64,000 nt of DNA from positions 248,001 through 312,000 of the forward strand of contig NZ_JBBJCN010000005.1 in NCBI RefSeq assembly GCF_037622515.1. Reading direction: 5' to 3'. The notes under the pieces were generated by a model that was given only the letters and a program-made list of their open reading frames with translations, searched no databases and had not been told where the DNA came from. This document shows, one piece after another, positions 16,972-26,134 of the stretch. Position numbers and translations under genes: made by a program. This DNA is from Paradesertivirga superstes (GTDB taxonomy: Bacteria > Bacteroidota > Bacteroidia > Sphingobacteriales > Sphingobacteriaceae). Numbering within the stretch: the stretch's first letter is position 1; each line of letters starts with the position of its first letter.

Positions 16972-18381
16972 CTAATATTTCCTTTTCAACCAATTCTCAG
17001 GTAAGGGAACAATACAAATATTCATAGATCTGCCGTCTTCCGAAAGCATCGCCGATTGTATTTGAATTCTTGTTCCATCCGGACTAAAAGTTGGGTGGAT
17101 ATGATCCGCAGCTGTTGCTTTATGTCCGGTTGTCAGCTTGATCATTTCACGGGTATGTCTGTCTATGAGATAGAGTGTACGTGAAAAATCATCACCTGTT
17201 GCAAATCTGCCGTCCTGAGAGCCGTGAACATGCCAAAGTCCGCTGCCACTCGGCGTTTGACCCGCAATAGTCATTTCTCTTGTTCTAAGATTGACTATAG
17301 CCAGTCCGGTGGGCTTTTCGCGGGTTCCTGATGGTCCCCAGTCTGCTTCCTGGCCGGGATTTGCCCCGCCAACAGCAGTTGCCGGTGCTGTAACTCCCGT
17401 ATTAGTTCCGGGTATTTTTCTGTGACCCATAATTGCCATGGCCACTTCATCACGGGAAATCACCGCCTCGTGCGTCACCCATTCGTAATCGGCCTCAGGG
17501 TAAAGAGGGCGAAGCCCGGTTCCGTCGGACAGTACTGTCCAGGTACGTTGCGGCGATTTACCACCGGTTTCCCAGCAAAATACCAGTTCGCCCGGGTTCC
17601 ATGTATTCGATTGAATATGCCCAACCTGAAATGGTACTGAAATTACATGTTTAAATTGTCCGGTTTTAAGATTCATACTGCCTATGCCGGAAGGCCCTGC
17701 TCCCATATTGCGTGGACCGAAAGTTTCGGAAATCTTCGTGCCGGCGGCCAGGTATTTTGTCGCCTCTTCTTTACCTATACGGAAATAAACTAGTTCTTCG
17801 CCACCATCCAGGGCAAGATCGCCGCTTGCACCCATTTCTGCAGGCGTTGTGCCACAAATCCGTTGGTAAACAGAGGCAGCCTGCATTTTACCAGCCTTGC
17901 TGTCGGCAAAAAGCTTCGCGAGATCTACTTCAACAATATCCATCGAGCGATTGCGGTTTTGCCGCGGACCTGCCGGTTGTGAAACTGCTGCAGCAGGTCT
18001 TGTCTGGTTCCCGCTATTGCGTAAGAAGTATAATTTCATCGATTTTTGGGCAATACAAAGAGCTCCGCTATATCCGCCTTCCGATACCTGTACAAGGTCG
18101 CCGGTTTTCTCATTCACTGCCATCGCCTCGCCCTGAGCCCGGCTCGATCTGAATATCAGCCACTGACCATCCGAGGTCCACTGAGGGTGTGTTGGATAAA
18201 TTTTACTGTCGCCCCCGGGTGTGCTGGTTAAAAAAGTAAGCATCGTGCCGGTAACCGGGTCTTTTACCACTTTACGCTCCGAAGGGAATCTTCTGCCAAG
18301 CTGAGCAAAGCTTCCGGAAGAGAAGAATAATGTGGTGCATAAAGCCAAGGGAAAAAATAAAACGCGTCTTATTTTTGTCAT
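16972..18381 (-). CDS. Oligogalacturonate lyase-like beta-propeller (PL22/TolB-like)
   Basis: 469 residues with a signal peptide ending SSGSFAQ. The repeated blade motifs (HPQWTSDGQWLIFRS, HPTFSPDGTRIQIQS, HGSQDGRFATGDD) indicate a seven-bladed TolB-like propeller. The opening RRFPSERKVVKDPVTGTMLT and the histidine motifs EWVTHEA, LWHVHGS and DHIHPTF match PL22 oligogalacturonate lyases, where such His residues bind the catalytic Mn. If correct, the protein cleaves unsaturated di-galacturonides from pectin in the periplasm. There are no neighbouring pectinase or SusCD genes, so the substrate is uncertain and a non-catalytic propeller is possible. Confidence 0.65.
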   Translation of the reverse strand: MTKIRRVLFFPLALCTTLFFSSGSFAQLGRRFPSERKVVKDPVTGTMLTFLTSTPGGDSKIYPTHPQWTSDGQWLIFRSSRAQGEAMAVNEKTGDLVQVSEGGYSGALCIAQKSMKLYFLRNSGNQTRPAAAVSQPAGPRQNRNRSMDIVEVDLAKLFADSKAGKMQAASVYQRICGTTPAEMGASGDLALDGGEELVYFRIGKEEATKYLAAGTKISETFGPRNMGAGPSGIGSMNLKTGQFKHVISVPFQVGHIQSNTWNPGELVFCWETGGKSPQRTWTVLSDGTGLRPLYPEADYEWVTHEAVISRDEVAMAIMGHRKIPGTNTGVTAPATAVGGANPGQEADWGPSGTREKPTGLAIVNLRTREMTIAGQTPSGSGLWHVHGSQDGRFATGDDFSRTLYLIDRHTREMIKLTTGHKATAADHIHPTFSPDGTRIQIQSAMLSEDGRSMNICIVPLPENWLKRKY

Positions 18382-18481
18382 ATATTTATTTTAGAATACG
18401 TTGGAATACTGGACAATTGGTTAATCGAAATTACAAACAAATTGAAGACCTGAGTAAAATACAGCGTATCATTTCTGTTAT

Positions 18482-18806
18482 AACCTGAGTTCAATCTATA
18501 GATTTAATTTGGTGCCCAGACATCATGCTGAAAACGCTGATCCAATGCTATTAAGTTAAGGATTTGAAAGATGTCGGTGAGGACGCGACACAGGGGGAAC
18601 AAATGAATCAACCAACCCCTTTAATTTTCCCGCCAGCGGGGACACAAAAGGGTTAAAACCCCGATTCATGAGCTTTGTCGCCGTGTAAGCTAAAGGACAC
18701 CAACTGGGCATTGTCGCCGTGGTTGCAGTCTCCACCAAGCACTCAACTCAATACTATTGCCCGCTGGCGAAGAAATTTTGCTATTTGAATAAATCGAACT
18801 CAGGTT
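18482..18806. mobile_element. Candidate MITE-like element with ~18-bp terminal inverted repeats
   Basis: The ends AACCTGAGTTCAATCTAT (18482) and the reverse complement of 18789-18806 match at 16 of 18 positions, enclosing ~290 bases with no credible gene. The inside carries internal stems and GC-richer stretches such as CCCGCCAGCGGGG. No target duplication is clear. It could instead be another repeat family or a structured 5' region of the kinase gene that starts at 18935. Confidence 0.4.
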
Positions 18807-18934
18807 TAGATGTGTCACAAAAACGCCTTACATACGAGCCCGTTTTTTTAAGAATCTGCCAGAACTAAAAAGAATGCTCCCACGTATAAATAGCGTTTGT
18901 TTGCACCTAATTCTATAATTATAACCTTTTAAAC

Positions 18935-21388
18935 TTGAGAAACAATAACCCGGTTCATACAGCAGATTCATTATTACTGAGGAAGCTGCATTCTACTAAG
19001 CTTATCATTACATTTAGCGTAATCGTAACAGCGATTTTAGTTTTAATAACATGGCTGTTTGATATTCATATTTTTAAGCAGCCTTTTCCTCAGTCAGGTG
19101 CTACAAGTCCAATTGTGGCCATTACAGCAATTTTATGCGGTTCCGTCTTACTGTTGGTATCCGGGGAGAACAAAAGTTCTTATTGTTTCAGGGCGGGTCA
19201 GGCATTGTCCTTGCTGGTCATTTTTGGTACTGCATTAAGGCTCCTGGTATATTTCTATAATCATAATGTCGATAGCTATATTTTTTCCACAGGAAGGTCT
19301 TTTTGGGATGGAAAGTTCGTATTGATTCCGGTGAATTCTGCCTTCGCATTCTTGCTCATTGGGATTTCATTGTTTCTGTTGACTTTTAAAAAGGCATTTC
19401 TGTCACAATCACTTTCGCTCATCACTGCTTCAATAGCGGTCATGTCACTTATCGGTTATTTGCATGATATGCCGGAGTTAGCTTTACCATTTCCGGATTC
19501 CCTTATTACACTAAACGGAACTCTATGGATACTGATGTTATCGGTATCTATACTTTTAGCGGGTAAGGATAAGGGATATATGGCAGAGATAATAAGTCAT
19601 TACAGTGGGGGAAGAAGTGCCCGAAGCTTATTTCCAACGATCATAATTGTTCCTTTAATTCTGGACATATTACGTCTTTACGGAGAAAAAAAAGGCTTAT
19701 ATCCCTCATCATTCGGACTAGTACTTTTCTTTTTTACTATACTGGCGATTTCACTTTTTGTGATATTGAATTCAATAAAAGCGGCTAATAGAATTGATTG
19801 GGATCTGGAAGCGGAAACAGACGAACGCCAAAAGGCTGAGGACGAAATCAAGAAAAGCAAGTTGTTCCTTGAAACAATTGTTGAGAATATTCCAAACATG
19901 ATCTTTGTAAAAGATGCTCAGGATCTTCGGTTTGCGGCAATTAATAAGGCTGGGGAACAATTATTAGGCATCTCAAGAGAAGATTATATTGGTAAAACAG
20001 ATTTTGATTTTTTTCCTCGGGAGCAGGCAATATTCTTCAGGGAAAAAGATTGGGAAGTATTTAAAAATGAATCCATAATTGAGGTGGAAGAGGAGCCAAT
20101 TTTAACCAAACAAGGCCAGCGTTGGCTCCGCACGAAAAAGATACCTGTAAAGGATGAGGAGGGGAAGCCTTTGTACCTTGTAGGGATATCAGAAGACATC
20201 ACACAGGATAAGTTTCAACAAGATAAAATCAAGCAGTTTTACGCGGAACTCGAACTGAAAGTTAAGGAACGAACTTTGGAGTTGTCTAACAAAGAAAGGC
20301 GCTTCAGAGCTTTAATTGAGAACAGTACAGATTGTCTTACAATTACCAACGCTTCAGCAGTAATCATTTATGAAAGCCCGGCAGTAGAACGTATTACTGG
20401 TTATTTATTGGAGGAAAGAGCGGGAAGATTATTGTTCGGGAATGTACATCCGGAGGATGTTGAAAAATGCGAAAAACTCTATAACGCCCTGGTTAAAAAT
20501 CCGGGGAAACCGGTATATCAGCAATACAGGATACTACATAAAAATGGCGACTATATCTGGATTGAAGGAACAGCAACCAATTTACTCGGGGATGAAAGTG
20601 TTAAAGCTACTGTTTTCAACTATCGTGATATTACTGACCGGAAACAACGAGAGCAGGAAAGAGAGGTACTCATACACGAACTAACAATGCATAATAAAGA
20701 TCTGCGGCAGTTTTCATATATCACGTCTCACAATTTAAGGGCTCCGCTATCGAACCTATTGGGCTTGTTGGGGCTAATTGATATTAATACTATCGAAGAT
20801 TCATCCTTGAAGGAGATCATTCAGGGCTTTGGAACTTCTACAAACTCATTAAATGATACGGTTAATGATTTGTTAAAGATTTTATATATCAAAGAGAATA
20901 CTGGCTTAGAACAGGAAGACATTCACTTACTATCCTTATTTCAGAAGGTCGCGGCCCAGGTTTCTAACCTGATAGATGAAGTTGATCTGGAAATTGATCT
21001 CAATCTGAAACCCGGGACTGTTATTAACTTTAACAGAGCCTATATGGAAAGTATTTTTCTTAATTTGTTAACTAACGCAATTAAATATCGGTCTGATAAG
21101 CGAAAACTCAAGTTGACAGTTAGGATTGAAGAGTATGAAACAAAATCTGTGCTTACCTTTCAGGATAACGGAATTGGCCTGGATATGGAGAAGTACCGGT
21201 CCAAGGTTTTTGGACTATATCAGCGATTTCATAATCATCCTGACAGTAAAGGATTGGGTTTATATTTAGTAAAATCACAAATAGAGGCCCTCGGCGGCAG
21301 GATAGAGTTAGAGAGTGCAGTTGATGAAGGAACAAAGTTTACACTAACATTTAATAAAGCATATGCTGAACAAAGTTCTTTTTATTGA
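18935..21388 (+). CDS. Membrane PAS-sensor histidine kinase
   Basis: 817 residues. N-terminal ~290 residues contain about eight membrane helices (MASE-like sensor). Two PAS domains follow (about 305-430 and 460-580; ETIVENIPNMIFVKDAQDLR, RFRALIENSTDCLTITNAS), then a HisKA-type H-box with His599 (ITSHNLRAPLSNLLGLL) and a HATPase (NLLTNAIKYRS, QDNGIGLDME, GLGLYLVKSQIEALGG). The start is a TTG; an in-frame stop lies nine codons upstream and no early ATG exists. The last 26 bases overlap the receiver gene at 21363, its probable partner. Signal not evident; PAS domains often bind small ligands or respond to redox or light. Confidence 0.9.
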   Translation: MRNNNPVHTADSLLLRKLHSTKLIITFSVIVTAILVLITWLFDIHIFKQPFPQSGATSPIVAITAILCGSVLLLVSGENKSSYCFRAGQALSLLVIFGTALRLLVYFYNHNVDSYIFSTGRSFWDGKFVLIPVNSAFAFLLIGISLFLLTFKKAFLSQSLSLITASIAVMSLIGYLHDMPELALPFPDSLITLNGTLWILMLSVSILLAGKDKGYMAEIISHYSGGRSARSLFPTIIIVPLILDILRLYGEKKGLYPSSFGLVLFFFTILAISLFVILNSIKAANRIDWDLEAETDERQKAEDEIKKSKLFLETIVENIPNMIFVKDAQDLRFAAINKAGEQLLGISREDYIGKTDFDFFPREQAIFFREKDWEVFKNESIIEVEEEPILTKQGQRWLRTKKIPVKDEEGKPLYLVGISEDITQDKFQQDKIKQFYAELELKVKERTLELSNKERRFRALIENSTDCLTITNASAVIIYESPAVERITGYLLEERAGRLLFGNVHPEDVEKCEKLYNALVKNPGKPVYQQYRILHKNGDYIWIEGTATNLLGDESVKATVFNYRDITDRKQREQEREVLIHELTMHNKDLRQFSYITSHNLRAPLSNLLGLLGLIDINTIEDSSLKEIIQGFGTSTNSLNDTVNDLLKILYIKENTGLEQEDIHLLSLFQKVAAQVSNLIDEVDLEIDLNLKPGTVINFNRAYMESIFLNLLTNAIKYRSDKRKLKLTVRIEEYETKSVLTFQDNGIGLDMEKYRSKVFGLYQRFHNHPDSKGLGLYLVKSQIEALGGRIELESAVDEGTKFTLTFNKAYAEQSSFY

Positions 21389-21764
21389 TGATGATAGAGT
21401 AGCGTCTCTGATTAACAGGAGGTTAATGGGGAAGGTACTGCCGGAGGCCGAGATAGTTCAGGCTTCAAACGGAAAAGAGGCGATAGCTTATTACGTAAAT
21501 TTGCTGGAATGTATTGATGAAAACGTATCGTACCCTGAATTAGTTTTTTTAGACTTACACATGCCTGTTATGGATGGTTGGGGCTTTCTGAACGAGTTTT
21601 CAAAACCACAATTTCAGCCTTTTAATAATACAAAGATTGTGCTCTTGTCGTCTTCTGTAAGTCCTCTCGACCTTGAACGATCCAGGGGATTCCCCATCGT
21701 AATAGATTTTGTTGCAAAGCCAGTAAGCGTAGAGTTGCTGAGAATGTATCAAGCCGATTTATAA
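21363..21764 (+). CDS. Single-domain response regulator, partner of the upstream kinase
   Basis: 133-residue receiver: acidic pocket Asp9-Asp10-Asp11, phosphoacceptor Asp64 (VFLDLHMPVMDGW), switch strand KIVLLSSSVSPLD and Lys in FVAKPVS. No output domain. It starts 26 bases before the kinase stop, so the two are translationally coupled. It is of the same type (LSSSV, AKP/SKP) as the receiver at 48687-49106. Likely a phosphorelay intermediate or a protein-protein output. Confidence 0.92.
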   Translation: MLNKVLFIDDDRVASLINRRLMGKVLPEAEIVQASNGKEAIAYYVNLLECIDENVSYPELVFLDLHMPVMDGWGFLNEFSKPQFQPFNNTKIVLLSSSVSPLDLERSRGFPIVIDFVAKPVSVELLRMYQADL

Positions 21765-21787
21765 CAAAAAATGCCCTGGATCCAATA

Positions 21788-24337
21788 TTAGAATCTTTGT
21801 CTTAAAGTTACTGAAGGCTGCAGCCCTTCATCAGAAAAACCTGCTACTGCCCTGATAAATAATCGTTTAAAGGGGTATATAAATATTCCGGCTCCATATC
21901 CATGATGAATAGTATCGGATGTATCATTTTCTATCCATACTCTTCCCGCATCATAAAAGCCAATCAGGCCAATTTTACCCGGAAGAAAGTATTTCATGAA
22001 ATTAGGTAGGGTTATCCGGGTTTCGAAGTTCGTATAGGCAAGATTATCTCCTGCAAAGCGGAACTTTCTAAAGCCTAATAAATTATCCTGGCTGCCCAGG
22101 AACGCGCTCTGGTAAAATGCGGTTTTACCCAAGGTAAATCCTGCGCCGGTGCGGTTCGTCAGAATAAATTTACCCTTGGAGTCGAGAGATTTGTAAAAGG
22201 AAATTTGGGGAAATGCCTGGGCATATGAATCTGAATATTTATTTAATCCTGTATAACCGTGCATTCTTATTGTGAAGTTCAGGCCCTTGGTTGGAAACAG
22301 CATGTTGTCTCTGCGATCCCATGCAAAATTCAGAAACAGGCCTGCATGGCTTTTATCCTTTTGTAAATAATCGTATTGGTCAATTATGGGCTGGGTGCTG
22401 ATTAATCGTCCGGAATTACCTGCGGGATTAAACTTAAAATGCTGGAAGGAAGGACCGGCGCTTATAGAGATGTTTCTTTTAAAGCGAATACGGAATGCCG
22501 GATCAAGTTGGAAATATGAAAAGTTGGTGCGGTAGTATGTTCTGAAATCACCACTTTGATCAAAAAAGGTTTCATTTCCCCTGCCAAAGAAGTTAAGGAT
22601 ATTTCCTTTCATATCAGCAAACCCATCGATAGTAAAATCGGTGTTTTTAAAAACGGAAATCCATTGTGCGTTATATTGTAGTATTAAGGCTCTGGAATTC
22701 AGGTTTTTTAAGACAGAAAACTTCTGCTTGCTGCCATATGGATCTTTACGAAAACCTTCCTTTTTTATGGAGTAAGCTAATCCTAAAAAAATACCGTCCA
22801 CCGACCTCAGATCGACGGTAGGCGACATGCCTGAGGTATTGGTGTATAAATTGCTGAATACTTTTTGAGTGTTCAGGGTGTCATTAGACAAATGTTTTTT
22901 GAATTGTTCCTGTTTTCCCAGGAATTTATCATCATCCAGGTTTTCATAAATGTCCACTTTATTTTTCGAAGAGCTCAGTTCATAGCTTTTTTGTCCCTCG
23001 CCTCCGATAAGCCGCACCTTTATTGAACTGGTTGGAATATTCAGATGGATACTGTCTTTCCCTTTTCCCGTAAAAAGTCTTATTTCCCGGGTTATCTCTG
23101 GTTGGAAATTATTAGAAAATAATAGCTTTTCTGAATTTCCTGAGGGAGAAAGTTGGTGAACGGTCACATTGACCTCTCCATTCGCCTGTTCTTTGAATTG
23201 TATCAGTTCTTCCTTGTCAGAGCTTCGGATATCAATTATCCTGTAAAGGAAATGATAATAACTATCCATGGCCTGCATCATATTATTCCGTCGTCCCTGA
23301 AGTGTTTCGAAAATCCAATCTTTCCGGAAATTCACTGAGCCCGGCAGTTGATTTACAGCTTTTCTTAATATTTCATCAGGCAAGGCGGAAACAAATTCAC
23401 TGGTCATTTGCATCCATTCTTTATAGGTATAAGAATTAAGCAATTGCTGATTGAGTTTTCTGCCATTGAAGAAAAATGCGTTCACATCTTTATAATTCGC
23501 GTTAAATCCTTCAAGAAAAGACAAAGAGCTCATGCCTGATGCTGCTTTGGGTAAAACGCCCTGGTTAATGTACAGGGCCTGGTCGCGGTCGCGGGGTATA
23601 ACCAGATAGTCTTTGCCATTACCTTTCATCTTATCTACCCAACGCCACTGATCTTCATGCCTTCCCCAGTCGGCAATAAGTAAATCCAGTAGCCGCGCAC
23701 GAAAAAATACAGCACTGTCTACGATATTTCCGTTACTTTCATCCAGCTTTTCGAGCATTTTAGAGGTGTTGTCAGAATCGCCTTCAGGCTCCCGCTTTTC
23801 CAGTAAACATACACTTCCGGCAAAATCTTTTTCATACTCACCCAATGCCTTATCATGAGCAACAAATCCAATAAGCGGATTGGTATGCGGGACTTTAACA
23901 GCAGCGGCCAAAACGGGCACCAATAAAGCAGAAAATGGATGCTGCGCCGAAAAATTATCATATATCCAATACTGATAAACCGAGCCTTTAATAATTTCCG
24001 GAGCCAGGCCATCCGAATGTTTTTCGACTGAGCGTAAAACCCATTCTACGCCGCTTTTATCCTCGAGTCGCAAAGAATGCGACTGGTGGCCGCCCCCCGT
24101 TTGCGTGGGTGTTAAGCCGCCCGCTATTTCAGAAATTTTAATTACAGGAAGTTTTACCGGTAAGGACCATTCTTTCCGGTAATTTTCGCCAAAAAGCTTT
24201 CTGTGGATATTTGGAACATCATTGTATGATGGATGCACTCTTACTTCGACGCTGTCCTTTGTCTCAGTTATATATTGTGCATGACAAGTAAAAATGCAGC
24301 TCAGGAAGAATACTATGCTCAATATTTTTTTTGTCAT
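21788..24337 (-). CDS. Outer-membrane beta-barrel protein with N-terminal kinase-like domain
   Basis: 849 residues; signal peptide ends FTCHAQ. Residues about 500-849 are a BamA/TamA-type barrel (GRGNETFF, DRRDNMLFPTKG, FLGSQDNLLGFRKFRFAGDN, GFYDAGRVW) ending in the C-terminal Phe typical of barrels. The N-terminal ~350 residues contain LLDLLIADWGRHEDQWRW (about 213-230) and later YLVIPRDRDQALY. These recall the catalytic (LLDxLIGNxDRH) and metal-binding motifs of FAM20/HipA-like kinases, with Gly where the catalytic Asp usually stands. This kinase reading is by eye and may indicate a binding pseudo-kinase. Convergent with the receiver gene, 23 bases apart. Confidence 0.8.
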   Translation of the reverse strand: MTKKILSIVFFLSCIFTCHAQYITETKDSVEVRVHPSYNDVPNIHRKLFGENYRKEWSLPVKLPVIKISEIAGGLTPTQTGGGHQSHSLRLEDKSGVEWVLRSVEKHSDGLAPEIIKGSVYQYWIYDNFSAQHPFSALLVPVLAAAVKVPHTNPLIGFVAHDKALGEYEKDFAGSVCLLEKREPEGDSDNTSKMLEKLDESNGNIVDSAVFFRARLLDLLIADWGRHEDQWRWVDKMKGNGKDYLVIPRDRDQALYINQGVLPKAASGMSSLSFLEGFNANYKDVNAFFFNGRKLNQQLLNSYTYKEWMQMTSEFVSALPDEILRKAVNQLPGSVNFRKDWIFETLQGRRNNMMQAMDSYYHFLYRIIDIRSSDKEELIQFKEQANGEVNVTVHQLSPSGNSEKLLFSNNFQPEITREIRLFTGKGKDSIHLNIPTSSIKVRLIGGEGQKSYELSSSKNKVDIYENLDDDKFLGKQEQFKKHLSNDTLNTQKVFSNLYTNTSGMSPTVDLRSVDGIFLGLAYSIKKEGFRKDPYGSKQKFSVLKNLNSRALILQYNAQWISVFKNTDFTIDGFADMKGNILNFFGRGNETFFDQSGDFRTYYRTNFSYFQLDPAFRIRFKRNISISAGPSFQHFKFNPAGNSGRLISTQPIIDQYDYLQKDKSHAGLFLNFAWDRRDNMLFPTKGLNFTIRMHGYTGLNKYSDSYAQAFPQISFYKSLDSKGKFILTNRTGAGFTLGKTAFYQSAFLGSQDNLLGFRKFRFAGDNLAYTNFETRITLPNFMKYFLPGKIGLIGFYDAGRVWIENDTSDTIHHGYGAGIFIYPFKRLFIRAVAGFSDEGLQPSVTLRQRF

Positions 24338-24546
24338 GTGTGGTTAGCCAGATTATCGCAATTCGCATATACTTAACAGTATAACCCAAGCAGTGTTTTA
24401 AAAGGGCCAGTATCGTTTCTGCAAGCAGAAGAAGACAAGGCTTTTCCGGATAAAATCAGCGCTGTATTTATTGTTAATTTATGTTTCGCCCAAGTTATAC
24501 AAACAGGCGGTAGTAAATGTTGTTACCGTATAATTAAAACAGATGA

Positions 24547-25179
24547 ATGTCACCACATAGAAAACGAATTCTTTTTTATTTGCTGGGTTTTTTAATTCTG
24601 GGTTTTATTATTCTTACCGCCTTAATATATGCTTTCCCCAGTTCTGTGGTCGATCAGGAATTTTCTGAAGAGATACAAGAACATCAGCATCCGTTTTTAG
24701 ATGCTTTAATGAAGGGTATTAGTGCAGTCGGAGTGTTTCCCTATTCGGTAATAATGGTGTTATTCACAGCCGCAGTATTTCTTTTATTCAAATTTAAGAA
24801 AGAGGCTTTCTATATCTGCGCCACACTTCTGTCTGGTTTAATAAGTTCTTCATTAAAAATTATTATTAACAGGCCCAGGCCAACAGAAGACATGGTCAGA
24901 ATAATAGGGGAAACGAAACGCCAAAGTTTCCCAAGCGGACATGTCCTTTTCTACGTGGTGTTTTTTGGATTTCTGACTCTGTTAATGTATCATCTGAAAT
25001 CAATTAATACGCGGTTTCGAATAATTCTGGGCTGCATCTCTCTATTTTTTGTATTTACCATCCCTTTCTCAAGGATTTATGTTGGTGCCCATTGGTTTAC
25101 GGATGTTCTGGGCGGTTTCTTATTCGGTCTGCTTTGTTTGCTTATATTAGGGTATTATTATTTAAGAAAACCAGTTTGA
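24547..25179 (+). CDS. PAP2-family membrane phosphatase
   Basis: 210 residues with five to six membrane helices. All three lipid-phosphatase motifs are present: KIIINRPRP, PSGH, and SRIYVGAHWFTDVLGG with its catalytic His. The family dephosphorylates phosphatidic acid, undecaprenyl pyrophosphate or related lipid phosphates at the membrane. No neighbour decides the substrate; undecaprenyl pyrophosphate recycling is one option. Stands alone on the plus strand. Confidence 0.92.
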   Translation: MSPHRKRILFYLLGFLILGFIILTALIYAFPSSVVDQEFSEEIQEHQHPFLDALMKGISAVGVFPYSVIMVLFTAAVFLLFKFKKEAFYICATLLSGLISSSLKIIINRPRPTEDMVRIIGETKRQSFPSGHVLFYVVFFGFLTLLMYHLKSINTRFRIILGCISLFFVFTIPFSRIYVGAHWFTDVLGGFLFGLLCLLILGYYYLRKPV

Positions 25180-25422
25180 GTATTGTTCAGGGCGTTTTTT
25201 CTTAATTCAGATTGTCTTAATCCGGTTCAGTCACCCAAAACCTGTTTTTGTATTCTCCGATTTTTCTCGGGTTAAAGGCGGCCATTTATCTTAAATTATA
25301 TATAACCATTTTCATCTTTAGCCGTACTAAAGAAATGTTGCCCCCTGCGGGTTTTAACAGAAGAATTTTAGATTGTTCCACACATCCCGGGTTACCTGGT
25401 TATAGCGTATTGAAAAGAGTTT

Positions 25423-25866
25423 ATGGAATCGAAAATAGCGTCTTCAATTGGTTTTTTACATCATATGGGTGTTGAAGAGCTTTATGTGGTAACCACCCAT
25501 TGGTTATCAGACATCGTGTTTTTTGAACAGGAAATCAGCTATTTCCAATCCCTTATCTCTAGATACTTTTTGCCAAATATTGAAGAAGATAATTTGTTGC
25601 TGATAAGAAGTCTCTCAACTCATTTTGGATCTCTTAACTTAAGGAAAGAACAGCTTCGAAATACTATTCTTCAACATCAGCATCAGTTAAGTGACCTGCT
25701 TCAAACAAATAATATTGAAAACGAATCTCAGCTTAACGTAGTTCATTCCGAGCTTGAAGGAAGATTTTTTAGCTTTATTACTGAGCTGAGGCAAATAAAG
25801 CTTGAGTTTTTTAATGCCACTAAGTTTAGCGGACAAGCTAAAACTAAGATCGGGGATAATTACTAA
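25423..25866 (+). CDS. Uncharacterised helical protein (147 aa)
   Basis: Not recognised. Mostly alpha-helical, with no signal peptide and no membrane segment. From residue ~27 on it reads as long amphipathic helices (SDIVFFEQEISYFQSLISRY, LRKEQLRNTILQHQHQLSDL, HSELEGRFFSFITELRQIKL), suggesting a helical bundle that may self-associate. Stands alone; gaps of about 240-270 bases on both sides show nothing else. Confidence 0.6.
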   Translation: MESKIASSIGFLHHMGVEELYVVTTHWLSDIVFFEQEISYFQSLISRYFLPNIEEDNLLLIRSLSTHFGSLNLRKEQLRNTILQHQHQLSDLLQTNNIENESQLNVVHSELEGRFFSFITELRQIKLEFFNATKFSGQAKTKIGDNY

Positions 25867-26134
25867 ACATTTCGTGCTCAATGAATAATTGTGCTGTTTA
25901 ATATCAGCAGCATTTTTGCCTTAATTTCACGGCGATTTCTCTTTTTTGCTAGCAGGGGTAAGACTCTCTGACGCTGTTTTCATGATTTGATTCTTAAAAA
26001 AATACTCTGATTAAGAATTCAGCAGGGGGCGTACCAGTTATTTTTTAAACACTTTATCGAAAGAAGTATAGATTAACTTTCTTTGTAAAATAATACAATC
26101 GATAATAAGGTTCCTTTAGATCAGACATACATAA

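Noticed and set aside
18556..18738. 60-codon minus-strand frame inside the MITE-like element
   Set aside because: No credible start signal, GC-rich repeat composition, contained in a candidate mobile element.
25248..25475. 75-codon plus-strand frame before the 147-aa gene
   Set aside because: Overlaps the better-supported gene at 25423 and has no coding-like composition.
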